DNA from: Pseudomonadota bacterium
GTDB taxonomy: Bacteria > Pseudomonadota > Gammaproteobacteria > Steroidobacterales > Steroidobacteraceae
Assembly (NCBI GenBank): GCA_021815905.1
Contig: JAKAZP010000061.1
Coordinates: 1 to 10,074, forward strand
Direction of reading: 5' to 3'
DNA length: 10,074 nt
The first letter of the stretch is position 1, and every line of letters starts with the position of its first letter. The translations under genes were made by a program, and so were the position numbers. The notes beneath the pieces were generated by a model, which was not told the origin of the DNA, ran no database searches, and saw nothing but the letters and a program-made list of their open reading frames with translations. Of this stretch, positions 1-9,471 are shown piece by piece.

Positions 1-3242
<3,242 letters not shown>

Positions 3243-3366
3243 CACCCGCGGGCCCCGCAGGGCCGGTGAATCGGTACAGCAGCGCGAGGGTGGCGGTGCG
3301 CGGTCACCGGGGCATTTTTCCTCGCGCGGGCGGCGGCCGCAACCGAGTCGTGGGCATAATGCGCCC
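3243..3366. other. Divergent intergenic region between the oxoprolinase-like gene and the DUF2459 lipoprotein gene
   Basis: This 124-base gap must carry the control signals for both divergent genes. I see a short inverted repeat at 3251-3264 (GGCCC, loop CGCA, GGGCC), which would fall in the leader of the minus-strand gene about 9 bases before its start. A CATAAT box lies at 3355-3360 on the plus strand. I could not find a convincing -35 element for either direction, nor a clear Shine-Dalgarno for the minus-strand gene. Confidence 0.5.
3355..3360 (+). promoter_or_regulatory. Possible -10 box (CATAAT) of a leaderless promoter
   Basis: CATAAT matches the sigma-70 -10 consensus at five of six positions and stands out in very G+C-rich DNA. 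It ends six bases before the ATG at 3367, so transcription starting at the usual distance would begin at or next to the start codon. No Shine-Dalgarno precedes that ATG, which fits a leaderless mRNA. No recognisable -35 box lies at the right distance (the bases near 3332-3337 are all G and C), so the call is tentative. Confidence 0.4.
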
Positions 3367-4077
3367 ATGCTCTCCGGTGCCGAAGGGCGAGCGCGAACGC
3401 CGGGACGACTCGGCGCCTGCCTCGTCGGCTGCCTGCTCGCAGCCTGCGCCGAGCTGCCTCGCACGCCCGCCCCCCCTGTGCCGCCGGCGTTTCCCGCCGC
3501 GAGCGCCGGCTCCTTCGGGCAACCGCTCGCCATCGGGGTGCTGGTCGCCGGATGGCACTCGGGTCTGGTGCTGCCCGCCGATGAGCTCGGCCCGCTCGCC
3601 CCGCTCCTGCGCCCCGCTCCGCCTGCGCGCTATCTCAGCTTCGGCTGGGGCAACCGGCGCTTCTACATGTCGGCCGATCCCGGACCCGGCGATGCGCTCG
3701 CGGCGCTCCTTCGCTCGCGGAGCGTCCTGCTCATCGAAACCGCGCGCACGCCCGGAGCGCTGGAGCTCGAGCCGGACGCGACGCTTCGCTGGCTCTGCGT
3801 GAGCCGCGCGCAGCTCTTCCGGCTCGATGTCTACCTCGAGGACTCGCTGGCGCTCACTTCCGGCAGGCCGATCGATCTGGGTGCGGGAGCGCTGCCCCGG
3901 AGCGCCTTTTACGCCTCGACCGCAGACTACGACGCCTTTCATACCTGCAACACCTGGACCATGGCTGCGCTCGAGTACGCGGGTCTGCCGGCGCGCGCGC
4001 GGGGCGTCATATTCTCCGGTCAGGTCGGAGGTCGCATCGCGGCGCTGCCTGTTTGCACGGAGCCGACGGCGAGGTGA
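3367..4077 (+). CDS. DUF2459 family lipoprotein (TIGR02117-like)
   Basis: A 236-residue protein of unknown function. The N-terminus is a lipoprotein signal: a basic stretch, the hydrophobic core [10 protein letters not shown], and a lipobox LAAC with the lipidated cysteine at residue 27. The residue after it is Ala, not Asp, which predicts outer-membrane sorting in a Gram-negative cell. A Pro/Ala-rich linker (about 30-48) follows. The conserved blocks of the family are then visible: GWHSGLVLP (62-70), FGWGNRRFY (92-100) and [15 protein letters not shown] (194-208). The family was first noted near urease genes, but no urease gene is present here. The ATG at 3367 gives a clean signal peptide; no other in-frame start lies close by. 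The gene stands alone: divergent from the oxoprolinase-like gene, convergent with the dehydratase. The His and Cys in the conserved blocks look enzyme-like, but no activity is known to me. Confidence 0.87.
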   Translation: MLSGAEGRARTPGRLGACLVGCLLAACAELPRTPAPPVPPAFPAASAGSFGQPLAIGVLVAGWHSGLVLPADELGPLAPLLRPAPPARYLSFGWGNRRFYMSADPGPGDALAALLRSRSVLLIETARTPGALELEPDATLRWLCVSRAQLFRLDVYLEDSLALTSGRPIDLGAGALPRSAFYASTADYDAFHTCNTWTMAALEYAGLPARARGVIFSGQVGGRIAALPVCTEPTAR

Positions 4078-4090
4078 ACGCGCCCTCGAG

Positions 4091-4110
4091 CGGCGTCCGT
4101 TCGGACGCCG
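4091..4110. terminator. Perfect hairpin between convergent genes, possible bidirectional terminator
   Basis: CGGCGTCC (4091-4098) pairs perfectly with GGACGCCG (4103-4110) around a GTTC loop. It lies 14 bases past the DUF2459 stop and 24 bases past the dehydratase stop, where a shared terminator would be expected. Neither strand shows a T-run after the stem, so it is not a classical intrinsic terminator. It may instead be a 3'-end stabilising hairpin or assist factor-dependent termination. Confidence 0.55.
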
Positions 4111-4133
4111 TGAGCCGTCGCCGCCGCGTTCCT

Positions 4134-5144
4134 CTAGGCCGTTGGCTGCCGCAACAGCTCCGCGTAGCGCGGCAGATCGATGTTGCCGCCGCTGATCAGC
4201 ACGCCGACGCGCTCACCGCCGCGGTGGAAGCCGCGCGAAAGAGCCGCCGCGGCCCCGAGGCAGCCGGTCGGCTCGACCACGAGCTTCATGCGCTCGGCGA
4301 AGAATCGCATGGCCTCGATCAGCATCGCGTCGCTCACCGTGACGACGTCGGCGACCAGCGCGCGGATGATGGGGAAATTGTGCTCGCCGAGGTACGTCGT
4401 GAGCGCGCCGTCGGCGATCGAGCGCGGCACCGGAATGCGCACGATGTGACCCGCGCGAAACGACTGTTGACCGTCGTTGCCGGCCTCGGGCTCGACGCCG
4501 ATCACGCGGCAGCGCGGGCTCAGCTCCCGCGCCGTCAGTGCAGCGCCCGCAAGCAGGCCTCCTCCGCCCAGGCTGACGAACAGCGTGTCGAGCTCGCCGG
4601 TGGTCTCGATCAGCTCCTGGGTCGCCGTTCCCTGTCCGGCGATCACCTGCGGATGATCGTACGGCGGGATGAGGCTCATGCCGCGCTCGCGCGCGAGCGC
4701 CCCCGCGATCGCCTCACGGCTCTCGCCATAGCGATCGTAGAAGATGATCTCGCCGCCGTACGCCCGCGTCGCGCTCACCTTGGCCTCGGGCGCATCCTTC
4801 GGCATCACGATCGTCGTCGGGACGCCCTGCAGGGATCCGGCGAGAGCGACCGCCTGCGCGTGGTTGCCGGAGGAATAACTGACGACGCCGCACCGGCGCT
4901 GCGCTCCGGTGAGCATGGCGATGGCGTTGAAAGCGCCGCGGAACTTGAACGCTCCTCCGCGCTGCAGATTCTCGCACTTGAAGAAGAGCCGCGCATCGGC
5001 CCGGGAATCCGCCGTCCGGGAAGTCATCACCGGCGTGCGGTGGGCCACGCCTTCGAGCCGCGCGGCAGCAGCCTGCACATCCCGATAGCGCACCGGCAGC
5101 TCGCCCTGCCCGGAGCCGGTCGACACCTCTGGCGAGTCGGTCAC
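4134..5144 (-). CDS. PLP-dependent serine/threonine dehydratase-like protein (fold type II)
   Basis: 336 residues from a GTG start at 5144. Motifs of the threonine dehydratase / serine racemase / threo-3-hydroxyaspartate dehydratase group are in order: KCENLQRGGAFKFRGA with the PLP-binding lysine at residue 67, SYSSGNHAQAVA (about 89-100), the phosphate-binding loop GGGGLLAG (193-200) and SGGNIDL near the end (318-324). Length matches the short catabolic enzymes, and no C-terminal ACT-type regulatory domain is present, so it is unlikely to be biosynthetic IlvA. Such enzymes remove water and ammonia from threonine, serine or 3-hydroxyaspartate to give 2-oxo acids; some racemise serine. The substrate is not decidable from these motifs. 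The frame is open further upstream, but GGGAGG six bases before this GTG fixes the start; the GTG at 5150 abuts the ribosome site and is unlikely. It lies 59 bases after the thiolase gene on the same strand, probably in one transcript. Confidence 0.9.
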   Translation of the reverse strand: MTDSPEVSTGSGQGELPVRYRDVQAAAARLEGVAHRTPVMTSRTADSRADARLFFKCENLQRGGAFKFRGAFNAIAMLTGAQRRCGVVSYSSGNHAQAVALAGSLQGVPTTIVMPKDAPEAKVSATRAYGGEIIFYDRYGESREAIAGALARERGMSLIPPYDHPQVIAGQGTATQELIETTGELDTLFVSLGGGGLLAGAALTARELSPRCRVIGVEPEAGNDGQQSFRAGHIVRIPVPRSIADGALTTYLGEHNFPIIRALVADVVTVSDAMLIEAMRFFAERMKLVVEPTGCLGAAAALSRGFHRGGERVGVLISGGNIDLPRYAELLRQPTA

Positions 5145-5150
5145 TTGCAC

Positions 5151-5156
5151 CCTCCC
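5151..5156 (-). promoter_or_regulatory. Shine-Dalgarno site of the dehydratase gene
   Basis: GGGAGG on the minus strand, six bases before the GTG at 5144. It decides between that GTG and the nearer GTG at 5150, which has no spacer at all. It also argues against the longer frame that begins inside the thiolase gene at 5261. Confidence 0.8.
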
Positions 5157-5203
5157 GAGCCATGCGCCCGCGCGCGGGGCGATTCCAGCGCGGCGCGATC
5201 CGG

Positions 5204-6424
5204 CTAGACCCTTTCGAGCGCGAGCGCGATTCCCTGGCCGACGCCGATGCACATGGTGCACAGCGCCCGTCGCAGACCGGCTCGTTGCAACTGGTAGGTG
5301 GCCGTCGTGGCGAGCCGCGCTCCGCTCATTCCGAGGGGATGTCCGAGCGCGATCGCGCCCCCCTGCGGATTGACGTGCGGCGCATCGTCGGGTACTCCCA
5401 ACTCGCGCAGCACCGCAAGCGCCTGGGCGGCAAAGGCTTCGTTGAGCTCGATCAGCTCGAAGTCATCGATCCGCAGATCGAGGCGCCCGAGCAGCCGGCG
5501 AGTCGCTGGAATCGGCCCGAGACCCATGACTCGCGGCGCCACTCCCGCGACCGCGGCGCCGAGCACCCGGGCGCGGGGAGTGAGCCCGTGGCGGGAGATC
5601 GCCGCCTCGCTCGCGAGCAGCAAGGCACAGGCGCCGTCGTTGACACCCGAAGCATTGCCGGCGGTCACCGTGCCGCCGCGCCGGAAGGGTGTCCCGAGCT
5701 TTGCCAGCGCCTCGAGCGTGGTCGCGCGCGGATGCTCGTCGCGCGTGACGATGGTCGGCTCGCCCTTGCGCGCGGGAAGGGTGACGGGAACGATTTCCTG
5801 CTCGAGCGCGCCGTTCGCCTGCGCGGCCGCCGCACGCTGCTGGCTGCGCAGCGCGAAGGCATCCTGGTCGGCGCGGCTGATCTGGCGCTCCTCGGCCACG
5901 TTCTCCGCGGTCTCCGGCATGGAGTCGATGCCGTATCGTGCCTCGAGCTGCGGGTTGACGAAGCGCCAACCGATGGTCGTATCGTGCAGCTCGAGGTCAC
6001 GGGCGAACGCCGAATGCGCCTTGGAGAGGACGAACGGCGCGCGGCTCATGCTCTCGACGCCTCCGGCGACCACGAGGTCCGCTTCGCCCGTGCGGATGGC
6101 GCGCGCGGCGATCGCGACCGCGTCGAGCCCGGAACCGCAGAGACGGTTGACGGTCACGCCGGGGACTTCCTGCGGCAGTTGCGCCAGCAGCAGCGCCATG
6201 CGCGCCACATTGCGATTGTCCTCACCCGCCTGGTTGGCGCATCCGTAGATCACGTCGTCGACGGCCGCCCAGTCGACCCGCCTCTGCCGCTCGCGCAGGG
6301 CGCGGATCGGAAGGGCGCCGAGTTCGTCGGTGCGCACGGCCGACAGGGCTCCGCCATAGCGGCCGATGGGCGTGCGAACGGCATCGCAGATGTAGGCCTC
6401 TCTCATGGCCCGAAAATCTGACAC
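5204..6424 (-). CDS. pcaF: 3-oxoadipyl-CoA thiolase (beta-ketoadipyl-CoA thiolase), PcaF type
   Basis: A 406-residue thiolase. It cleaves 3-oxoadipyl-CoA with CoA into succinyl-CoA and acetyl-CoA, the last step of the beta-ketoadipate route; the phenylacetate route uses the same reaction. The nucleophilic cysteine is in NRLCGSGLDA (Cys96), followed by NEAFAAQ (328-334), GGAIALGHPLGMSGARL with His362, and CTMCIGVGQG with the acid/base Cys392. REAYICDAVRTPIGRYGG, VIYGCANQAGEDNRNVARM and TTIGWRFVNP match what I know of PcaF rather than generic acetyl-CoA acetyltransferase. The start is a GTG at 6424 with GGGAGG six bases upstream; this adds six residues (VSDFRA) before the MREA at which most PcaF proteins begin. 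The ATG at 6406 lacks a ribosome site. No other pca or paa gene is in the window. The dehydratase follows 59 bases downstream. A broader thiolase role cannot be excluded. Confidence 0.92.
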   Translation of the reverse strand: MSDFRAMREAYICDAVRTPIGRYGGALSAVRTDELGALPIRALRERQRRVDWAAVDDVIYGCANQAGEDNRNVARMALLLAQLPQEVPGVTVNRLCGSGLDAVAIAARAIRTGEADLVVAGGVESMSRAPFVLSKAHSAFARDLELHDTTIGWRFVNPQLEARYGIDSMPETAENVAEERQISRADQDAFALRSQQRAAAAQANGALEQEIVPVTLPARKGEPTIVTRDEHPRATTLEALAKLGTPFRRGGTVTAGNASGVNDGACALLLASEAAISRHGLTPRARVLGAAVAGVAPRVMGLGPIPATRRLLGRLDLRIDDFELIELNEAFAAQALAVLRELGVPDDAPHVNPQGGAIALGHPLGMSGARLATTATYQLQRAGLRRALCTMCIGVGQGIALALERV

Positions 6425-6430
6425 ACGAAC

Positions 6431-6436
6431 CCTCCC
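6431..6436 (-). promoter_or_regulatory. Shine-Dalgarno site of the thiolase gene
   Basis: GGGAGG on the minus strand, six bases before the GTG at 6424. The same hexamer, spacing and GTG start are used by the dehydratase downstream. The site is 24 bases from the ATG at 6406, too far to serve it. Confidence 0.8.
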
Positions 6437-6481
6437 ATTGCAACGACTTCGGCGTCAAGCGCTCCTCCGGCCGGAAGTCGA

Positions 6482-6509
6482 TTGACAACGGCGGGCGCTG
6501 CCGCAGAAT
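6482..6509 (+). promoter_or_regulatory. Sigma-70-type promoter of the aminotransferase-permease operon
   Basis: A perfect -35 box TTGACA (6482-6487) is followed after 16 bases by CAGAAT (6504-6509), which matches the -10 consensus at four of six positions. Transcription would start near 6516, giving a leader of about 20 bases to the ATG at 6536. The first three bases of the -35 box are a TTG in frame with the gene, so a gene caller may wrongly start the protein there. Confidence 0.6.
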
Positions 6510-6535
6510 CAGCGCTCGCCGCTCGAGCGAGGCTC

Positions 6536-7717
6536 ATGCCGTCCTACGCGCACTCCACCGCCGCCACGCTGTCTTCGCACTGGGTGCTGGATCCCTCCGT
6601 CACCTATCTCAACCACGGCTCCTTCGGCGCCTGTCCCGCGGCGGTCCTCGAGACGCAGGCGCGACTGCGGCAGGAGATGGAGCGCGAGCCGGTGGATTTC
6701 CTCGACGGCCGGCTTCCCGCGCGGCTCGATGAGGCACGGGCGGCGCTCGCGGCCTTCGTGGGCGCCGATGCGGATGATCTCGTGTTCGTGCCGAATGCCA
6801 CGACGGGCGTCAACGCCGTGTTGCGCTCGTTGCGGTTCGAGCCGGGGGACGAGCTGCTCGTCACCGATCACACCTACGGCGCCTGCCGCAAGTGCGCCGA
6901 TTTCGTCGCCGAGCGCGCCGGAGCGCGGATCGTGATCGCGCGGCTGCCGTTTCCGCTGCAGAGCGAGGAGCGGATCCTCGAGGCGGTGTTGGAGCGCGTC
7001 ACCGGACGCACCCGCCTGGCGCTGATCGATCACGTGACGAGTCCGACGGCGCTCATCCTGCCGCTCGCGCGCCTCGTGGGCGGGCTTCGGGCGAGGGGCG
7101 TCGAGACGCTGGTGGACGGGGCGCACGCGCCCGGCATGGTGGCTCTCGAGCTCTCTCGCCTGGGCGCCGCGTACTACACCGGCAATGCGCACAAGTGGCT
7201 GTGCGCGCCGAAGGGCGCGGCGTTCCTGCACGTGCGTCGCGACCGGCAGAGGGGGCTGCACCCGACCGTGATCAGTCACGGCTTCCGGGGGGGCCTGCGC
7301 GCGGAGTTCGACTGGACGGGAACCTGCGACCCGACGCCGTGGCTGTGCATCCCCGAGGCGCTGCGGGTCGTCGGCTCGCTCCTGCCGGGAGGATGGCCGG
7401 AGGTGATGGCGCGCAATCACGCTCTCGCCATCGAGGCCCGCGAGCGGCTGCTCGAGGCGCTCGAGCTCGAGCCGCCCTGTCCGCTCGGGATGGTGGGCGC
7501 CATGGCTTCGATCCCGCTGCCGGCGCCTGCGCCGCTCTCGGCCGCCGCCGGGCTCGACACGAAGGCGATGCACGACTGGTTCCGCGCGCGCGGCATCGAG
7601 ACCTGGCTCCATCCCGACCCGGTCCCGGTGCTGCGCATCTCGGCGCAGCTCTACAACAGCGCCGGGCAGTTCGAGCGGCTCGCCGCGCTCCTGGCGGAAT
7701 GCCTGCGTGGCCGCTGA
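6536..7717 (+). CDS. Class V aminotransferase, isopenicillin-N-epimerase-like
   Basis: A 393-residue PLP enzyme of fold type I. It shows YLNHGSFGACP (residues 24-34), the cofactor-loop motif NATTGVN (87-93), VDGAHAPG with the PLP-ring aspartate at 194, and YTGNAHKWLCAPKGAAFL with the Schiff-base lysine at 220. This order matches the CefD-like branch of class V aminotransferases, a group also close to cysteine desulfurases and kynureninases. No penicillin-pathway gene is near, so real isopenicillin N epimerase activity is unlikely; the substrate is unknown. The ATG at 6536 is chosen because the only upstream in-frame start (TTG 6482) lies inside the promoter box, and the protein from 6536 has the family's usual length. 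GAGG at 6529-6532 is only three bases away, a short spacing. Its last 11 bases overlap the permease start, which suggests an amino acid imported by the permease is its substrate. Confidence 0.87.
   Translation: MPSYAHSTAATLSSHWVLDPSVTYLNHGSFGACPAAVLETQARLRQEMEREPVDFLDGRLPARLDEARAALAAFVGADADDLVFVPNATTGVNAVLRSLRFEPGDELLVTDHTYGACRKCADFVAERAGARIVIARLPFPLQSEERILEAVLERVTGRTRLALIDHVTSPTALILPLARLVGGLRARGVETLVDGAHAPGMVALELSRLGAAYYTGNAHKWLCAPKGAAFLHVRRDRQRGLHPTVISHGFRGGLRAEFDWTGTCDPTPWLCIPEALRVVGSLLPGGWPEVMARNHALAIEARERLLEALELEPPCPLGMVGAMASIPLPAPAPLSAAAGLDTKAMHDWFRARGIETWLHPDPVPVLRISAQLYNSAGQFERLAALLAECLRGR
7693..7698 (+). promoter_or_regulatory. Shine-Dalgarno site of the permease gene, inside the aminotransferase gene
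   Basis: GGCGGA lies eight bases before the GTG at 7707 and within the last codons of the aminotransferase. With the 11-base overlap of the two genes this points to translational coupling. Confidence 0.55.
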
Positions 7718-9074
7718 GGGCGAGAATCGCGCGATCGCGGCCCGGCTCTCGAGCTTCGACACCGCGATGGTCGTGTTCAGCCTGGTCGTCGGCATCGGCA
7801 TCTTCCGCACACCGGCGATCGTGGCCCGCGCCGCCGGCGACGGCACGCTCTTCTTCGTGGCCTGGATCACCGCCGGGCTCGCGAGCCTCATCGGCGCGCT
7901 GGTGTTCGCCGAGATCGGCTCCCGGCACCCATGCGCCGGCGGCTACTACCGGGTGGTGGCCGACTGCTATCACCCGACGCTGGCGTTCATGTTGAACTGG
8001 TCGCAGACGCTGATGCAGGGCGTCGGCGCGGCCGGGGTCGCCTTCATCGGCGCCGACTACCTGGCGCCGCTCGTGCTTCCGGCGGGCTGGCGCAGCTCGC
8101 ATGCCGCGCTCGCGCTCGCCTGCGCCACCATGCTCGCACTGCTTGCGGTCAATTACCGCGGGATCCGGCTCGGTGCACGCACGCAGAACCTGCTCTCGCT
8201 CGTGAAGATCGCGCTCATCGCGGGACTCGCCCTCCTCGCCTTCGTGCTGGCTCCGCACACCCGTGCCCTGGATTCGCCCGTCATCGCCGGGGCCGCCGCC
8301 GGCCACTGGGGTCCGAGGCTCGCCGCGGCGCTGGTGCCGTGTTTCTACGCCTACGGCGGCTATCAGCTCACGATCAACCTCGGTGCCGACCTGAAGGATG
8401 CGCGGCGCAGCTTCCCGCTCGCCATCGCGGGCGGCATGCTGACCGTGGTGGCGCTGTACCTGCTGCTCAACCTCGCGTACCAGCGTGTGCTCGGCGCGGG
8501 CGGCATCGCCGCCTCGGGTCTGGTCGCCGCGGCCCTCGCCGGACGACTGCTCGGGCCGACCGGGAGCACCCTGATCAGCATTGCCGTGTTCGTTTCCGCC
8601 GCCGGGTTCGTCAACGCCACCATCGTGCAGATGCCCCGCACCTTCTACGCCATGGCCGAGGATGGCGTGCTGCCGCGGGCCTTCCTGCGCGTCAATCCCG
8701 CGACTCAGGTGCAGGAGACGGGTCTCGCCTTCTTCGGCGCCACCATGATGCTGCCGGCGCTCATCCTCGGCTCTTTTCAGAAGCTGCTCGATTACGTGAT
8801 CCTGGTCGACACGATGACCCTGGCGGTCGTCGCCTCCACGCTGTTCATCCTGCGTCGCGGCCGCGAGGGTGAGGAGGGCTTCGCGATGCGCGGCTACCCC
8901 GTTCTGCCCCTCATCTACATCGCCTGCCTGCTCACGGTCGCCGCGCGCGTGGCCTCTCTCCAGCCGGCACTCGCGCTCGCGGCGGCCGTCATCCTGCTCA
9001 CCGGCTGGCCGCTCTTTCGCTTCGGCCGCAGGCTCTTTGGCGGCGAGCGCGGCGCCCGGCGCATCATCGGCTGA
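7707..9074 (+). CDS. APC-superfamily amino acid permease
   Basis: A 455-residue inner-membrane protein with about 12 hydrophobic segments, the usual size for amino acid/polyamine/organocation transporters. Signature stretches are visible: VVGIGIFRTP (27-36), the unwound substrate-binding part of helix 1; FAEIGSRHPCAGGYY (68-81) after helix 2; FYAYGGYQLTINLGADLKD (212-230) around helix 6; and RTFYAMAEDGVLPRAF (310-325) in the loop after helix 8. Transport is probably amino acid uptake driven by an ion gradient or by exchange; specificity cannot be read from these motifs. The GTG at 7707 is chosen because it has a ribosome site and leaves a short cytoplasmic N-terminus before helix 1; the next in-frame ATG (residue 21) would start inside the helix. 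It overlaps the aminotransferase by 11 bases, so the two are very likely one operon. No T-rich terminator follows. Confidence 0.93.
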   Translation: MAAEGENRAIAARLSSFDTAMVVFSLVVGIGIFRTPAIVARAAGDGTLFFVAWITAGLASLIGALVFAEIGSRHPCAGGYYRVVADCYHPTLAFMLNWSQTLMQGVGAAGVAFIGADYLAPLVLPAGWRSSHAALALACATMLALLAVNYRGIRLGARTQNLLSLVKIALIAGLALLAFVLAPHTRALDSPVIAGAAAGHWGPRLAAALVPCFYAYGGYQLTINLGADLKDARRSFPLAIAGGMLTVVALYLLLNLAYQRVLGAGGIAASGLVAAALAGRLLGPTGSTLISIAVFVSAAGFVNATIVQMPRTFYAMAEDGVLPRAFLRVNPATQVQETGLAFFGATMMLPALILGSFQKLLDYVILVDTMTLAVVASTLFILRRGREGEEGFAMRGYPVLPLIYIACLLTVAARVASLQPALALAAAVILLTGWPLFRFGRRLFGGERGARRIIG

Positions 9075-9107
9075 GCATGTGCCTACGAAGGCGACGCGCC
9101 GCTGCGA

Positions 9108-9113
9108 TATAAT
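9108..9113 (+). promoter_or_regulatory. -10 box (TATAAT) upstream of the FmdB-like gene
   Basis: A perfect TATAAT in an otherwise G+C-rich gap, 34 bases past the permease stop. Transcription would start near 9120, giving a leader of about 49 bases to the GTG at 9169. No good -35 box is found 16-18 bases upstream and there is no extended TG motif directly before it, so activator help is possible. It suggests the small gene is transcribed separately from the permease. Confidence 0.55.
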
Positions 9114-9157
9114 TCGGTCGCGGGCGCGCATCGGCGCCCATGACTCGCACATCCCGC

Positions 9158-9162
9158 GGAGA
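9158..9162 (+). promoter_or_regulatory. Shine-Dalgarno site of the FmdB-like gene
   Basis: GGAGA, six bases before the GTG at 9169. It selects this start within a frame that is open much further upstream, through the end of the permease gene. Confidence 0.75.
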
Positions 9163-9168
9163 ACGAGC

Positions 9169-9429
9169 GTGCCGACCTACGAGTATCGCTGTAACGCCAA
9201 CGGCCGCCTGGTCGAGGTGCGCCACAAGATGGCCGAGAGACTCTCGAGCTGGGGGGAGCTGTGCGAGCGGGCCGGTCTCTCGCCCGGCGCGACCGATCCG
9301 GCGGCCCCTGTCGAGAAGCTGATCTCCGCGGGCTTCGTCGGCTCATCCGCCGCGGAGCCCGCCTGCGAGGCGCCGGGCTGCGGCTCGGGGATGTGCGGCA
9401 TGGGTGGCTGCGGGACCGGTGACTTCTAG
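9169..9429 (+). CDS. Small FmdB-like zinc-ribbon protein with Cys/Gly-rich tail
   Basis: 86 residues. The start VPTYEYRCNANGR matches the MPTYEYRC opening of FmdB-family putative regulatory proteins. The rest (VEVRHKMAERLSSWGELCERAG) matches a proteobacterial variant I recognise, in which the second cysteine of the first CXXC knuckle is replaced (here Cys8-Asn-Ala-Asn). The N-terminal ribbon therefore keeps only Cys8 and Cys32, not the four ligands of a classical zinc ribbon. The C-terminal tail carries Cys66, 71, 76 and 81, spaced exactly five residues apart among Gly and Met residues, so metal binding could be by the tail. Function is unknown; early links of the family to formamidase and amidase regulation do not help here. 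It has its own TATAAT box and is followed 42 bases later by the potassium channel gene in the same frame and direction. Confidence 0.85.
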   Translation: MPTYEYRCNANGRLVEVRHKMAERLSSWGELCERAGLSPGATDPAAPVEKLISAGFVGSSAAEPACEAPGCGSGMCGMGGCGTGDF

Positions 9430-9471
9430 CGCGATCTTCGGCGGCGACCCGGCGGCCGCCCGCAGCACCTC

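Noticed and set aside
6453..6458. TTGACG on the minus strand as a -35 box for the thiolase gene.
   Set aside because: The matching -10 position would fall on the GGGAGG ribosome site and shows no resemblance to TATAAT; I cannot place the thiolase promoter.
6509..7891. A 460-codon open frame on the minus strand opposite the aminotransferase.
   Set aside because: No recognisable domain, shadow composition, and it covers a motif-rich PLP enzyme gene on the other strand.
9077..9112. A tiny open frame (ATG at 9077, stop in the TATAAT box) after the permease stop.
   Set aside because: Only 11 codons, no ribosome site, and its end lies in the likely -10 box, so it would not be in the FmdB-like transcript.
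7272..9152. A 626-codon open frame on the minus strand opposite the permease and the end of the aminotransferase.
   Set aside because: Very polar, full of Arg, Glu, His and Gly, as expected when membrane-protein codons are read backwards; both opposing genes are clearly real.
9440..9460. A G+C-rich inverted repeat (GGCGGC with GCCGCC) before the potassium channel start as a regulatory hairpin.
   Set aside because: A six-base all-GC stem with a nine-base loop is easily met by chance here, and it neither has a T-run nor covers a ribosome site.
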